A model generated the notes under the pieces. That model was given only the letters and a program-made list of their open reading frames with translations. It had not been told where the DNA came from and searched no databases. 64,000 nucleotides of DNA, taken from Gimesia aquarii. GTDB lineage: Bacteria > Planctomycetota > Planctomycetia > Planctomycetales > Planctomycetaceae. This document shows positions 35,363 through 44,664 of this stretch, one piece after another (positions within the stretch are counted from its first letter, which is position 1; each line of letters opens with the position of its first letter). The stretch is from NCBI RefSeq assembly GCF_007748195.1, contig NZ_CP037920.1, positions 4,539,800 through 4,603,799 of the forward strand, in the 5' to 3' direction. A program made the position numbers and the translations under genes.

Positions 35363-37849
35363 TTAATCCAGATAAACAAATTCATTCCGATTCAGAATTG
35401 TTAAGCAGAAATATTCCAATGCCTGTTTTTCTTTCAGGGAATGCTTTTTCATCAGAGTATTAATTAATCGTACTCCCTCATCAACTTCATTCATCTTTGG
35501 TTGACGACCATAGGCCAGACGAATCGCGCGTATGACAAATTCGGAATGCGAATTTCTCACTTCTTCGAAAATTCTATTTGCAAAATGTTCGGCCTGCCGA
35601 TTCACAAAGTCTCCATTAATCATTCCCAATGCTTGTGCCGGTTGTGTGGTCACAAATCGGACGGCACAGGTACTATCAGTATCTGCAAAGTCAAAATTGA
35701 AAAGCAGGGGAGTCACTAACGAACGCTTTACAAAAATGTAAATGCTTCTTCGTGCCCTTTCTTCCTCTGATGACTTACCCCATCCCTCACCGGGACGCGA
35801 TTGGCCTTGTAACACTTCTTTCGATATCAAAGGGTAAAATCCGGGGCCGTACATTTTGGGATTCAGACGACCATTTACTTTCAATATGGAATCACGAACT
35901 TCTTCTGCACTAAGACGCCGCATGTTAAACCGCCAGAATAAATCATTGGCCGGATCGATGACTGCTGCCTGTTCTGAATACTGTGAAGACATCTGATAAG
36001 TATTCGACATCATGATCAATTTATGTAAGGATTTGAACTTCTGCCCACGTCCGACGAATTCGAGGGCTAACCAGTCCAGTAGTTCGGGATGTGTGGGTGG
36101 CATACCTAATTGACCGAAGTTGTTAGGTGACTGAACGATTGCCCGACCGAAGTGATGCTGCCAGATTCGATTGACGATCACTCGCGAGGTCAGCATGTTA
36201 TCAGGATTCACAATCCACTCAGCCAGTACACGCCGTCTGCCGGATGTCTTTTGATCTTTATCAAGAGGTGGTATTTGTATCTCACTTTGCCCAAATATCC
36301 GCGGGAAACCCGGCTCCACCTTTTTCCCACGAACATGGGGATTTCCTCTTAAAAGCACAAAAGTTTCGCGCGGTGTTTTCAGACTGCGACTGACACTTAG
36401 CGCCATTTTTCGAGGAGGAAATTGCTTTCGACTCTCCTCCAGCTTCTGCATTTCATGCTTCATCGCCTGGTAGGTTTTGATTTGAGCCGGTTCCAAATAC
36501 TTCTCCAATTTTTCTTTCAATAATTTTTTACGCTGATGGGTTTCAGATCGCCTTTGATCAACAGCCGACATTTTTTTGACGCCCGTCTGCTCGATTTGAA
36601 ACATTTTTTTCTTAAGCTCTTTTTTCTCCACATCGTGCTTCGAATAGAGAGTAGAAATTTCAGGACCGGAAATATCGGTTTGATTAAAGGACCGTTGATC
36701 AGACCGTGTTCCATAAGAGTTCAAACCATGAAAAAACGCAAGAAAACTGTAATAATCCTCGTGAGGAATCGGATCGATTTTATGTTCGTGGCAACGGGCA
36801 CAATTCAAAGTAAGCCCTAAAAAAACCTGACTTGTTGTCGAAACAATATCATCCATTTCATTGTAGTAACTCAGTAATTTATCAGCGGGTTCATCATCCC
36901 AGAGACCAAGACGATAATAACCAGTAGCAATGATTGTCTCACTTGATACATTTTCGAGTTCATCACCCGCCAATTGTTCTTTGACGAATTGATCATAGGG
37001 CTTATCACTATTGAAGGAACGAATCACATAGTCGCGAAAACGCCAGGCGTTTGGTTTCGCACCGTCACGCTCAAAACTGTTCGTATCAGCATAACGCACA
37101 AGATCAAGCCAATGACGAGCCCAGCGTTCTCCATAACGGGGCGAAGCTAACAGGCGATCGATCAATTTTTCGTAAGCATTGGGAGACTGGTCGTTGACAA
37201 ACTGATCAACTTCTTCAGGGGTAGGTGGTAAACCCGTCAAATTAAAATAGGCCCGCCGAATCAGAGTCACGCGATCCACGGGTGGCGCAGGGGAGAGTCC
37301 CTTCTGCTCTAGTTTTGACAAAATAAATGCATCAATGGGGTTCTTAATCCACTTGCTTTGTCTAGTCTTTGGTGGTGTGCTTTTCTTGGGAGGTAGAAAC
37401 GCCCAATGCTTTTTCCATTCAGCTCCCTGTTGAATCCATTTCCTGATTAAATTAATTTGTTCCTGTTTGAGACGTTCTCCCTCCGGAGGCATCTGATGAT
37501 CTTCTTCTTGGGAAATGATACGAGTTAGCAGCTCGCTTTGTTCAGGGTGTTGAGGAACAATAGCGGTGGCTTCAGAATCTAACTGTTTAAAAGCGTGTTC
37601 ACTCTGATCCAGACGTAAACCACCTTCTTGCACATCAGGTCCATGACATGCATAGCAATGCTTCGCCAATATAGGCTGAATCTGCTGTGTGAATTCAACG
37701 GCCGGAACCTTATCTTGCTGAACTGGTTTGGCGTTATTGGTTTCTGCCCATCCGAAAAGTGGCACACTAAGTTCGACAAATAGAACGATACCACAAAAAA
37801 GTAGCGTCTTGACTTTCAGGCTGAATCTGAAGGAACTTGTCCGTTTCAT
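35363..37849 (-). CDS. PSD1/planctomycete cytochrome c-domain protein (DUF1549/DUF1553)
   Basis: An 828-residue secreted or membrane-tethered protein. The signal peptide covers about 12-34. The N-terminal planctomycete cytochrome c domain has a haem motif Cys65-Tyr-Ala-Cys68-His69 (CYACHGPD). DUF1549 (PSCyt2) follows from about 165, with a second CxxCH in LNCARCHEHKIDPI. DUF1553 (PSD1) occupies the C-terminal half, with GGRRRVLAEWIV-like and LNPKMYGPGFYPLI segments. Such proteins are presumed periplasmic redox partners or polysaccharide-binding proteins; the activity is not proven. It is the first gene of the pair with DUF1501. Confidence 0.93.
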   Translation of the reverse strand: MKRTSSFRFSLKVKTLLFCGIVLFVELSVPLFGWAETNNAKPVQQDKVPAVEFTQQIQPILAKHCYACHGPDVQEGGLRLDQSEHAFKQLDSEATAIVPQHPEQSELLTRIISQEEDHQMPPEGERLKQEQINLIRKWIQQGAEWKKHWAFLPPKKSTPPKTRQSKWIKNPIDAFILSKLEQKGLSPAPPVDRVTLIRRAYFNLTGLPPTPEEVDQFVNDQSPNAYEKLIDRLLASPRYGERWARHWLDLVRYADTNSFERDGAKPNAWRFRDYVIRSFNSDKPYDQFVKEQLAGDELENVSSETIIATGYYRLGLWDDEPADKLLSYYNEMDDIVSTTSQVFLGLTLNCARCHEHKIDPIPHEDYYSFLAFFHGLNSYGTRSDQRSFNQTDISGPEISTLYSKHDVEKKELKKKMFQIEQTGVKKMSAVDQRRSETHQRKKLLKEKLEKYLEPAQIKTYQAMKHEMQKLEESRKQFPPRKMALSVSRSLKTPRETFVLLRGNPHVRGKKVEPGFPRIFGQSEIQIPPLDKDQKTSGRRRVLAEWIVNPDNMLTSRVIVNRIWQHHFGRAIVQSPNNFGQLGMPPTHPELLDWLALEFVGRGQKFKSLHKLIMMSNTYQMSSQYSEQAAVIDPANDLFWRFNMRRLSAEEVRDSILKVNGRLNPKMYGPGFYPLISKEVLQGQSRPGEGWGKSSEEERARRSIYIFVKRSLVTPLLFNFDFADTDSTCAVRFVTTQPAQALGMINGDFVNRQAEHFANRIFEEVRNSHSEFVIRAIRLAYGRQPKMNEVDEGVRLINTLMKKHSLKEKQALEYFCLTILNRNEFVYLD

Positions 37850-38144
37850 ACTTAGCCCCTTTAAAAATGTACATTCATCAACTTATTATTTAAACGCCGT
37901 AAACTTAATCACAACTATAACGACTTGTCTCACTCTTGTCTATTCTCAAATGTAACTTGGATAATAGTCAATTCAAGATTAAACCGACCTAAGTTATTTG
38001 CCGTAAAGCCCCTCGAAATGATCTCATCCATCCAATGATTTACAGGTTTTCAAAGTAGACTGTCTGCAAATTAACTGATTGTGCTATAATTACTGACGCG
38101 CTGGTTAACTGGCATGTGCTTCTGATTTGAGGAGAATCCACTGG

Positions 38145-41100
38145 ATGAATCGATTATTTCCTCCATTCTCAGGACGATTCTACCTGAGAAATGTTAACAT
38201 CAGAATTCTTCTATGTGTCTGTATTTTGTTAATTTATCCATGTGCTTATCTACTGTCTAACGATGAGCAAGACGGACATCAGCTCATCGCGTTTTTAGAT
38301 CCTCCCGCAGACAAAGATGTTCCAGACCAGACAGAACCTGAAAGTGAAGCCTCAAATAATCGTAAGGAGTTGATCCACCGCATCTATCGTAACAGAAGTT
38401 TGAGATCACAGTTCGAAAGAGCCGAGCACAAATTTCTGAATCAAGAAATCACCGAAGGCGCGCTACAATTAGAAAAACTTCTTGATCATCAGGAAGACTA
38501 CTTCTTCTGGCCTGAAGGGCAATCCCGCCCGTTAAACTTCAGACAGCGTACGCGTGAACTTTTTTCAGTCGCTTCTCCACGAGCACTTTCAGATTATGAG
38601 AGAATTTCCGGCCCACAGGCAGACTGGTTTCTGAAGCAAGCGAAACAGAATCATGATCTGACGATGTACGAATACCTGGCGTTACGATTTTTCCCACTCC
38701 AGGCTGGTTTTGAAGCGCTAGACTATTTAGCCTCTCACTACTTGGAGCAAGGTAACTTCGATTTTTCAGCGCGCTATTGGGATCAATTATTGAATAGCAG
38801 AATTCATAAAAGACGAATGCGACCAACCCACTTTCTTAAAGCGGCAGTTGCATATCAACGATCTGGTCAACCTGAAAAAGTTTCCCAAATACTGACGGTC
38901 ATAGGCACACTACCAGTCACAGTATCTGGTATCAAAAGTAACCTGTCTGATGCAATAAAGAGGGTAAACGCTTCACTTGAGAAAATGGATTTAAAAGAAA
39001 ATCCTGGATGGTTTCTCTCGCAAGGAAATCCCCAACGAAACCGATCTATCAATGCCAGCCTGCCATATCTGAATCCTCGCTGGAGTCATCCGATAGCTCG
39101 AACCAAAAAATCCAGACCACTTGATACCTTAAGAAGCTGGCAAATCAAACAGAACAGAGAGGACCTCTCAACGGCTGTCGCAAATACTCCAATCGCAGTA
39201 GATAATCTGGTCATTTATCGAGACTTTGAAGGCATCAGAGCAGTCAATATAGAAACAGGGATAACATCCTGGTTATTTAAAAGCGATGGCAGTCTCAATA
39301 GTCTGATTGATCGTATTGAAAGCCAAACTCCTTCCCACTCAACTTATTCACAAAATTTACCGCTCGATAAATTCTACTACTTCAGTTCACTATACGGCTC
39401 ACTTTCCACTAACGGGCAGCATGTGTTTGCCATAGATTATCTACCCAATCCAAGTCCTCAAATTCCACCACAATTGAATCTGGGGATTCGACGCCGAATT
39501 TCTCATTTCCCACTTGTCTCTCAGAGAGGAAACCGGCTCCTGGCTTTACCAGTGAAATTGACAACGGCTCGTTCAATCGATGATGCATCTGTTACTAATT
39601 CATCGACTTCTACCCAAAAAGACTCACTTCAAACAAAACCTGCCTGGAGTATTGATGGCTACTATTTTCTAGGCGCGCCTCTGCCTGTTGGTAACTATAT
39701 TTATGCCGTTGCAGAACATAATAGTCAGATCTCTATACTTTGTATCAACCCGAGAAATGGAAACATCCATTGGAAACAAGGGATTGTCTATGTCAACCAG
39801 CCTATTCACTCAGATCGAAACAGAGCTCATAAGCAATGTCCGCTCGCCAGCAGTCAGGGGATTATCGTCTGCCCCACACAAATTGACACACTGGTTGCTA
39901 TCGACGCAACTAATGGAGATTTACTCTGGAATTACTATTATGGTGAAGGAGACCATTACCGTAGAATTTCACAAAAACGATATTATGCTCCGGTTTCGTT
40001 TGGTCATCCAGGTCTGACCAGCGTACCAGTGATTGATAAAAATCGGATTTACTATTTGCCCAGTGGATCACCGTTCATCCATTGTATCGATTTGAAATCG
40101 GGCGTTCCGCTGTGGGATGAAGTTCCTCGAGAAGATGGCGAATTCGTTGCTGCCGTCGTTGATCAAACAGTTCTCATCATTGGCTCTGATTACTGCCGTG
40201 GACGACATATTGAAGATGGTCGAGAACTCTGGCATCTACATGTCGGACCCGTCACTGGCAAGGGAATTTTGTCGCGTAATAATTATCTCCTGCCAATTAA
40301 ATCGGGAAGTCTACTCAGTATTCACATCCCTTCAGGAAAAGAATCCGGCTTCACTCTTAGTAACGCAACCCAAATTTCTGATATCCTGAACCGTGAGTTT
40401 AAACAAAAATTGCGACGCGGGGCCGAATATGCCTTCCAGCGTACATCTAAAGTTACACGGTCTCAGAGTAAAATTAGAACACAACACAATTGGTATCCTG
40501 GAAATATTATCGCACATCAGGGGCACATTATTTCGATAGGTCTTTGGCAAATCGATTCGTTTGCCCAGGCTGAAACAATGCTTGCCAGTTTGCCGCAAGA
40601 TCAAGAAAGATCGCTCAATTCTGCAAAGGCTCAGAGTAATCAATTAATCAAAGCTGAATTGGAACTTTCACTCGGAAATCTGGAAAATGCAAAACGAAAA
40701 CTCGAGGCCTTAATTTCTGTGCAGTCCGTTTCTCCGGTGAAAGAACGCTCGGAGTCACTGTTACGAGAATTACTCTACGCAGAATTAAACGAATCCAACC
40801 AAAACGAATTTCAGATATTGGCGAAAATTGAAGATCTAGCTTCCACACCTCTGGAGCGAGGTCGTTTCTTGTCACGAAAGTCAAAGTATCTACTTGAACA
40901 ACAAGACTATCAGGGCTTGATGGAGATTGCTGAGGAATTTAAAAAGATCGATGTAGAGCAACCTTTAGCTATGGCGGGCGATACGAATCATCTGGTGACA
41001 GTAAAGAGCCTCATTAGCGGACTGATGGAAAAAGTAACACAAAAAGCGTCCCCAGGTGCACGCGAAGCAGTTGACTTGATTATTTCTAATGACCAGCATA

Positions 41101-42836
41101 TAGCTCTCAACGATGGATCTGTTATCGCTCTACAATCATTTCTCGATACCTATGGTAGTTGGCCACAAGCAGTAGCAGTACGCAGTGCTTTGGCTGATCA
41201 ATTGATAAAACAGGGAGAAAACCAAAGGGCAGAATTTTTGCTATTGGAAAATTACTCTAACCCCAATCCTGAAATAGCTGCTACTGCGACACGTCAACTA
41301 CTGGAATTATGGGAATTGGCTGGTTTACCTCATGAAGCGGCTTCCTTATTACAAGATCTCAACGATCAATTTGCAAACGTGACACTCGATTCCGGAATCA
41401 CAGGTTCTCAGTACGTGAAGCGTTTTAACCGTGCTTCGCAAGTGTGGACTGTTTTTCAAGCCATGCAACCTTTAAAACATTCCGTCTCACATGTTTCAAT
41501 CAAACAAAGCCATACAGGTCCTGTACCACCGGCAACCAAAGTAATCTATAAAAATTACGAACGTAAATTTCTCCCTCCACCAGAAATTTCTCAACTCTTG
41601 CTGAAGGCAGGCACAACTCTTAATGTCGTCAACAAGCATGCTGGACAAAACATTGGGAAAGTAAAAATATCTGACCGTGTCTCCTATCCATATCAATCTC
41701 GCACTTCATTTGTAGGGCATTTCATTCCTCTTGGTAGTAATCGAATAATTCAGGGAGTTTCTCTGCTGCATCTTCAAGATGAATTATCTAAACCACTATG
41801 GACAGCAGAATTTGACAATTTGAGTAGTTCACAATCAGTGTTTTATGTAGGTCCATCCGGTCCGCGTGTCTGTATTTTTCAGTGGGATAATCAGTTATTT
41901 GGATTGAATCCTGCTACAGGCAAAGTTTTATGGGAGCGCAGAAACATTCCCACTAAATCAGGTTATTTAAGTGATTCCAGCAAGGGTTTGATCGGTGATC
42001 AAAAAGCAATTGTCGCTTTCAACATCAATCGGACAAATTACGATGTTTATAATTCGATCACGGGAGAATTGATTCGAAAAGGGGAACTGGAACTGAATAG
42101 CCGCTCGCGCCATGCATTCGGACGAAAGCTCTTTTATCAAACGACATCCACTACCGAAAAAAGAGTACGCTTGTGGGATCCGTTGACCGACCGATTATTA
42201 CTTGATGAGCCAGTATTAAATTCAGGATTTTCAACACAGGTCTCCGCTAATGAACTGGCTATTCTACTGCCTCCCAATCGACTCAGAGTTTTGAATGTAG
42301 AGACGGGTGATACTGTTGTCGAATCGATAATCCCTGATAACTTACTTGAAAACTTAAACAAATTTGTCGGTTTTTCTGATAAGAAACGATACTACTTTAA
42401 TTTCTCTTATACAACACCTCGCAGACGGTCTCCTCATCGTGACTTTTATGTGAGTGATTCTTTTTTAAATGTGGTGCATGTCGACAACGATTTAATCTGC
42501 ATCGACAAAAAATCTGGAAGTATGCTTTGGAGCCGCAACCTTCCCAAACGGTCTTGGATTGATACTTCTCAATACCAACTTCCGTTTTTGATATTCATAA
42601 GTAAAATTCGGACTGAATCAAAAACCACAAGCTATTCTTTTCTCTTCGAGATCATGGACGCAAAAACGGGGAACACGATCGGTTTTAAAGAGAACATTAT
42701 TAAAGACACACTTCTACAAATGCATATCGAACCACGATTGAATAAAATACTTCTACAAGGAATGAATAGTGCCATCGAAATTGATTTTCGTGATTTTCAG
42801 AAACCTCTGAAAAATATCTTTGATACGCCTCTCTAA
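38145..42836 (+). CDS. Giant secreted protein: helical repeats plus two PQQ-like propellers
   Basis: A 1563-residue exported protein. ATG 38145, with GGAG ten bases upstream, is preferred over a TTG at 38127. A membrane or signal segment lies at about 17-38. Then come a helical TPR-like region (about 60-280), a first PQQ-type beta-propeller (about 340-770; VAIDATNGDLLW, LCINPRNGNIHW), a second helical TPR-like region (about 820-1130; ELELSLGNLENAKRKLEAL), and a second propeller (about 1180-1555; FGLNPATGKVLW, ICIDKKSGSMLW). I see no catalytic motif. It is probably a large periplasmic or surface scaffold. tRNA-Gly begins 62 bases downstream, with its own promoter. Confidence 0.85.
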   Translation: MNRLFPPFSGRFYLRNVNIRILLCVCILLIYPCAYLLSNDEQDGHQLIAFLDPPADKDVPDQTEPESEASNNRKELIHRIYRNRSLRSQFERAEHKFLNQEITEGALQLEKLLDHQEDYFFWPEGQSRPLNFRQRTRELFSVASPRALSDYERISGPQADWFLKQAKQNHDLTMYEYLALRFFPLQAGFEALDYLASHYLEQGNFDFSARYWDQLLNSRIHKRRMRPTHFLKAAVAYQRSGQPEKVSQILTVIGTLPVTVSGIKSNLSDAIKRVNASLEKMDLKENPGWFLSQGNPQRNRSINASLPYLNPRWSHPIARTKKSRPLDTLRSWQIKQNREDLSTAVANTPIAVDNLVIYRDFEGIRAVNIETGITSWLFKSDGSLNSLIDRIESQTPSHSTYSQNLPLDKFYYFSSLYGSLSTNGQHVFAIDYLPNPSPQIPPQLNLGIRRRISHFPLVSQRGNRLLALPVKLTTARSIDDASVTNSSTSTQKDSLQTKPAWSIDGYYFLGAPLPVGNYIYAVAEHNSQISILCINPRNGNIHWKQGIVYVNQPIHSDRNRAHKQCPLASSQGIIVCPTQIDTLVAIDATNGDLLWNYYYGEGDHYRRISQKRYYAPVSFGHPGLTSVPVIDKNRIYYLPSGSPFIHCIDLKSGVPLWDEVPREDGEFVAAVVDQTVLIIGSDYCRGRHIEDGRELWHLHVGPVTGKGILSRNNYLLPIKSGSLLSIHIPSGKESGFTLSNATQISDILNREFKQKLRRGAEYAFQRTSKVTRSQSKIRTQHNWYPGNIIAHQGHIISIGLWQIDSFAQAETMLASLPQDQERSLNSAKAQSNQLIKAELELSLGNLENAKRKLEALISVQSVSPVKERSESLLRELLYAELNESNQNEFQILAKIEDLASTPLERGRFLSRKSKYLLEQQDYQGLMEIAEEFKKIDVEQPLAMAGDTNHLVTVKSLISGLMEKVTQKASPGAREAVDLIISNDQHIALNDGSVIALQSFLDTYGSWPQAVAVRSALADQLIKQGENQRAEFLLLENYSNPNPEIAATATRQLLELWELAGLPHEAASLLQDLNDQFANVTLDSGITGSQYVKRFNRASQVWTVFQAMQPLKHSVSHVSIKQSHTGPVPPATKVIYKNYERKFLPPPEISQLLLKAGTTLNVVNKHAGQNIGKVKISDRVSYPYQSRTSFVGHFIPLGSNRIIQGVSLLHLQDELSKPLWTAEFDNLSSSQSVFYVGPSGPRVCIFQWDNQLFGLNPATGKVLWERRNIPTKSGYLSDSSKGLIGDQKAIVAFNINRTNYDVYNSITGELIRKGELELNSRSRHAFGRKLFYQTTSTTEKRVRLWDPLTDRLLLDEPVLNSGFSTQVSANELAILLPPNRLRVLNVETGDTVVESIIPDNLLENLNKFVGFSDKKRYYFNFSYTTPRRRSPHRDFYVSDSFLNVVHVDNDLICIDKKSGSMLWSRNLPKRSWIDTSQYQLPFLIFISKIRTESKTTSYSFLFEIMDAKTGNTIGFKENIIKDTLLQMHIEPRLNKILLQGMNSAIEIDFRDFQKPLKNIFDTPL

Positions 42837-42852
42837 CAATTCATTAATTTGC

Positions 42853-42881
42853 TTGACCTGAACCTTTCGCATACATAGGCT
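42853..42881 (+). promoter_or_regulatory. Sigma-70-type promoter for tRNA-Gly
   Basis: TTGACC (42853-42858), 17-bp spacer, TAGGCT (42876-42881). It shares GCTTGACCT and TAGG with the tRNA-Cys promoter at identical spacing. The start site would be near 42888, about 11 bases before the mature tRNA. Confidence 0.65.
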
Positions 42882-42898
42882 GTCTCATAGAGAAATCA

Positions 42899-42969
42899 GC
42901 GGCTGTGGTATAATGGTATTACCCCAGCTTCCCAAGCTGGTGACGAGGGTTCGATTCCCTTCAGCCGCT
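42899..42969 (+). tRNA. tRNA-Gly (CCC)
   Basis: The acceptor stem pairs GCGGCTG (42899-42905) with CAGCCGC (42962-42968), with discriminator T. The anticodon stem-loop CCAGC-TTCCCAA-GCTGG gives anticodon CCC. The T arm GAGGG-TTCGATT-CCCTT has a terminal G-T pair. CCA is not encoded. Confidence 0.96.
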
Positions 42970-43072
42970 CTCTTTCCTGTGCCTGTGAAATCACCACACA
43001 CTCCAATGTTAATTTGGAAGTTGCGTGATTAAGCCAGAGTATAATCAAACTCGATAAAAAGTATGATCTGTG

Positions 43073-44611
43073 CTAGCTCTTCACTTGCCTCGTATCCGCC
43101 GAGCGAATTTGTTTGAGTTGTTTTGCCACTGTAGAGAAGGGGACCTCATGAGGCAGTTTCTGCGTTGTAGCAGCAAGTGCTGAAGCCACACCTGCTGCTT
43201 CCCCCATCGCTACCGCATTCCCAGTAACTCGGTAACTGCTATGTGCAATAAAATCACCGCTGATACACCGGCCCGCCATCATCAGCCCAGTCACATCACG
43301 GGCAATTAAAGCCCGTAGTGGAATATCATAAGGCCGCGACTTAAACGGTTTCTTTTCAATCGCCTTAGTCTTATCGGGATTAGTAGAATGGACATCAATT
43401 CCAAAACTCACACGGCAAATCCCATCCTCAAAGCGGGCGCCCTTCTTTAAATCATCACTTGTAACATGATATCTTCCTCTGATCCGCCGACCTTCGCGCG
43501 TACCAATGTGTTCTGCGGTGGCAACGATCTCTAAGTTTGTCCAGGGACTGCCTAACTTTTTCAAACTATTGATCAACTTATGGACTTCACGACGTGCTTG
43601 CAAGGTGGCATCGGTCACATGCGCTGCATCAATCGCTAGTGTTCCATATTCATGATTCGCCATCATGGCATATAGCCCTTCACGTACACGAAAAATCGTC
43701 GGACCACCATAGGAAGGATCGACACCTGCGCGCTGAAATTCTGCCAGAAGATTTTTCTTCGGATTTCCCAATTTGCGAGGTTCTGCATCTCCTCGAATGA
43801 ATGGGGCGATTCCATCAGTGGTCACCCCTGTCAGTAATACCATTAGACTCATCGGTTGAGTAAGTCCTGTTCCCGGTTGACCAAATTCATAGCCACAGCC
43901 TGCCTGTGCCGCTAAATCGCCATCCCCCGAACAATCAATAAATGACTTCGCTCTCCACACCTGCCTGCCGGATTTGGATTCTGTCACAATCACTGAAAGT
44001 CGATTATTTATATCCGTCACAGCACCCACAACTCGGGTATGCAACTGAATTTTGACGCCTGCCTCTAATAACAGATCTTCCAACAGCAATTTTGTTTTCT
44101 CAGTATCGTAAGCCACCGATCCATTCTGCAATGGATTACTGGCACCTCTCTCTTCCAGTTTTTGTAAAATTTCACGCATCACACCCGGTTTGTTTTGGGC
44201 ATCTATAATTAATGTCAGAGCTCCCGCAGTCCAGACTCCACCGACACAACCATTTACTTCGAGCAACCTGGTTTTGGCACCGCTCCTGGCAGATGCCAAG
44301 GCAGCCGCGACTCCGGCCGGGCCACCTCCACATACAATCACATCGTCCTCTTCAACAATGGGAATATTCCGAGCCGCCTCATGAAAAACTTTTCCATCGG
44401 GAGAAATCCAACCACTGGTCCGAACATGTTGTGCCGTAGAATTCCATACGGATTGTCCTCCTCCATCAATAATCATCGTATTCGATGGTCGCGTAATACC
44501 ATCCAGAATAGGCTCTTTAGCAGAGGATGCAGTGGTTCCTGTAACAAAAGCCGCTGTGCCACCAGCAAAGTATTTCCCGAAATCTCGACGGTCCATTTTC
44601 TTGTTAGTCAT
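43073..44611 (-). CDS. FAD-dependent oxidoreductase, probably Tat-exported
   Basis: A 512-residue flavoprotein of the FAD_oxidored (pfam12831-type) group. The N-terminus MTNKKMDRRDFGKYFAGGTAAF-like leader has a twin-arginine motif (RRDFGKY) and a weakly hydrophobic stretch, so Tat export is likely. The FAD-binding motif VIVCGGGPAGVAAA places GGGPAG at 95-100. The second strand ends LLEVNG, and the ATP-helical motif continues SFIDCSGDGDLAAQAGC near 220. The C-terminal FAD contact is GLMMAGRCISGDFIAHSSYR. Substrate unknown; planctomycete genomes encode many such proteins near sulfatases and glycan genes. Confidence 0.88.
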   Translation of the reverse strand: MTNKKMDRRDFGKYFAGGTAAFVTGTTASSAKEPILDGITRPSNTMIIDGGGQSVWNSTAQHVRTSGWISPDGKVFHEAARNIPIVEEDDVIVCGGGPAGVAAALASARSGAKTRLLEVNGCVGGVWTAGALTLIIDAQNKPGVMREILQKLEERGASNPLQNGSVAYDTEKTKLLLEDLLLEAGVKIQLHTRVVGAVTDINNRLSVIVTESKSGRQVWRAKSFIDCSGDGDLAAQAGCGYEFGQPGTGLTQPMSLMVLLTGVTTDGIAPFIRGDAEPRKLGNPKKNLLAEFQRAGVDPSYGGPTIFRVREGLYAMMANHEYGTLAIDAAHVTDATLQARREVHKLINSLKKLGSPWTNLEIVATAEHIGTREGRRIRGRYHVTSDDLKKGARFEDGICRVSFGIDVHSTNPDKTKAIEKKPFKSRPYDIPLRALIARDVTGLMMAGRCISGDFIAHSSYRVTGNAVAMGEAAGVASALAATTQKLPHEVPFSTVAKQLKQIRSADTRQVKS

Positions 44612-44664
44612 GACACATACCTCTTTTTATTTTACTTTGAAATATCAACAGACTCTAAATTCAT

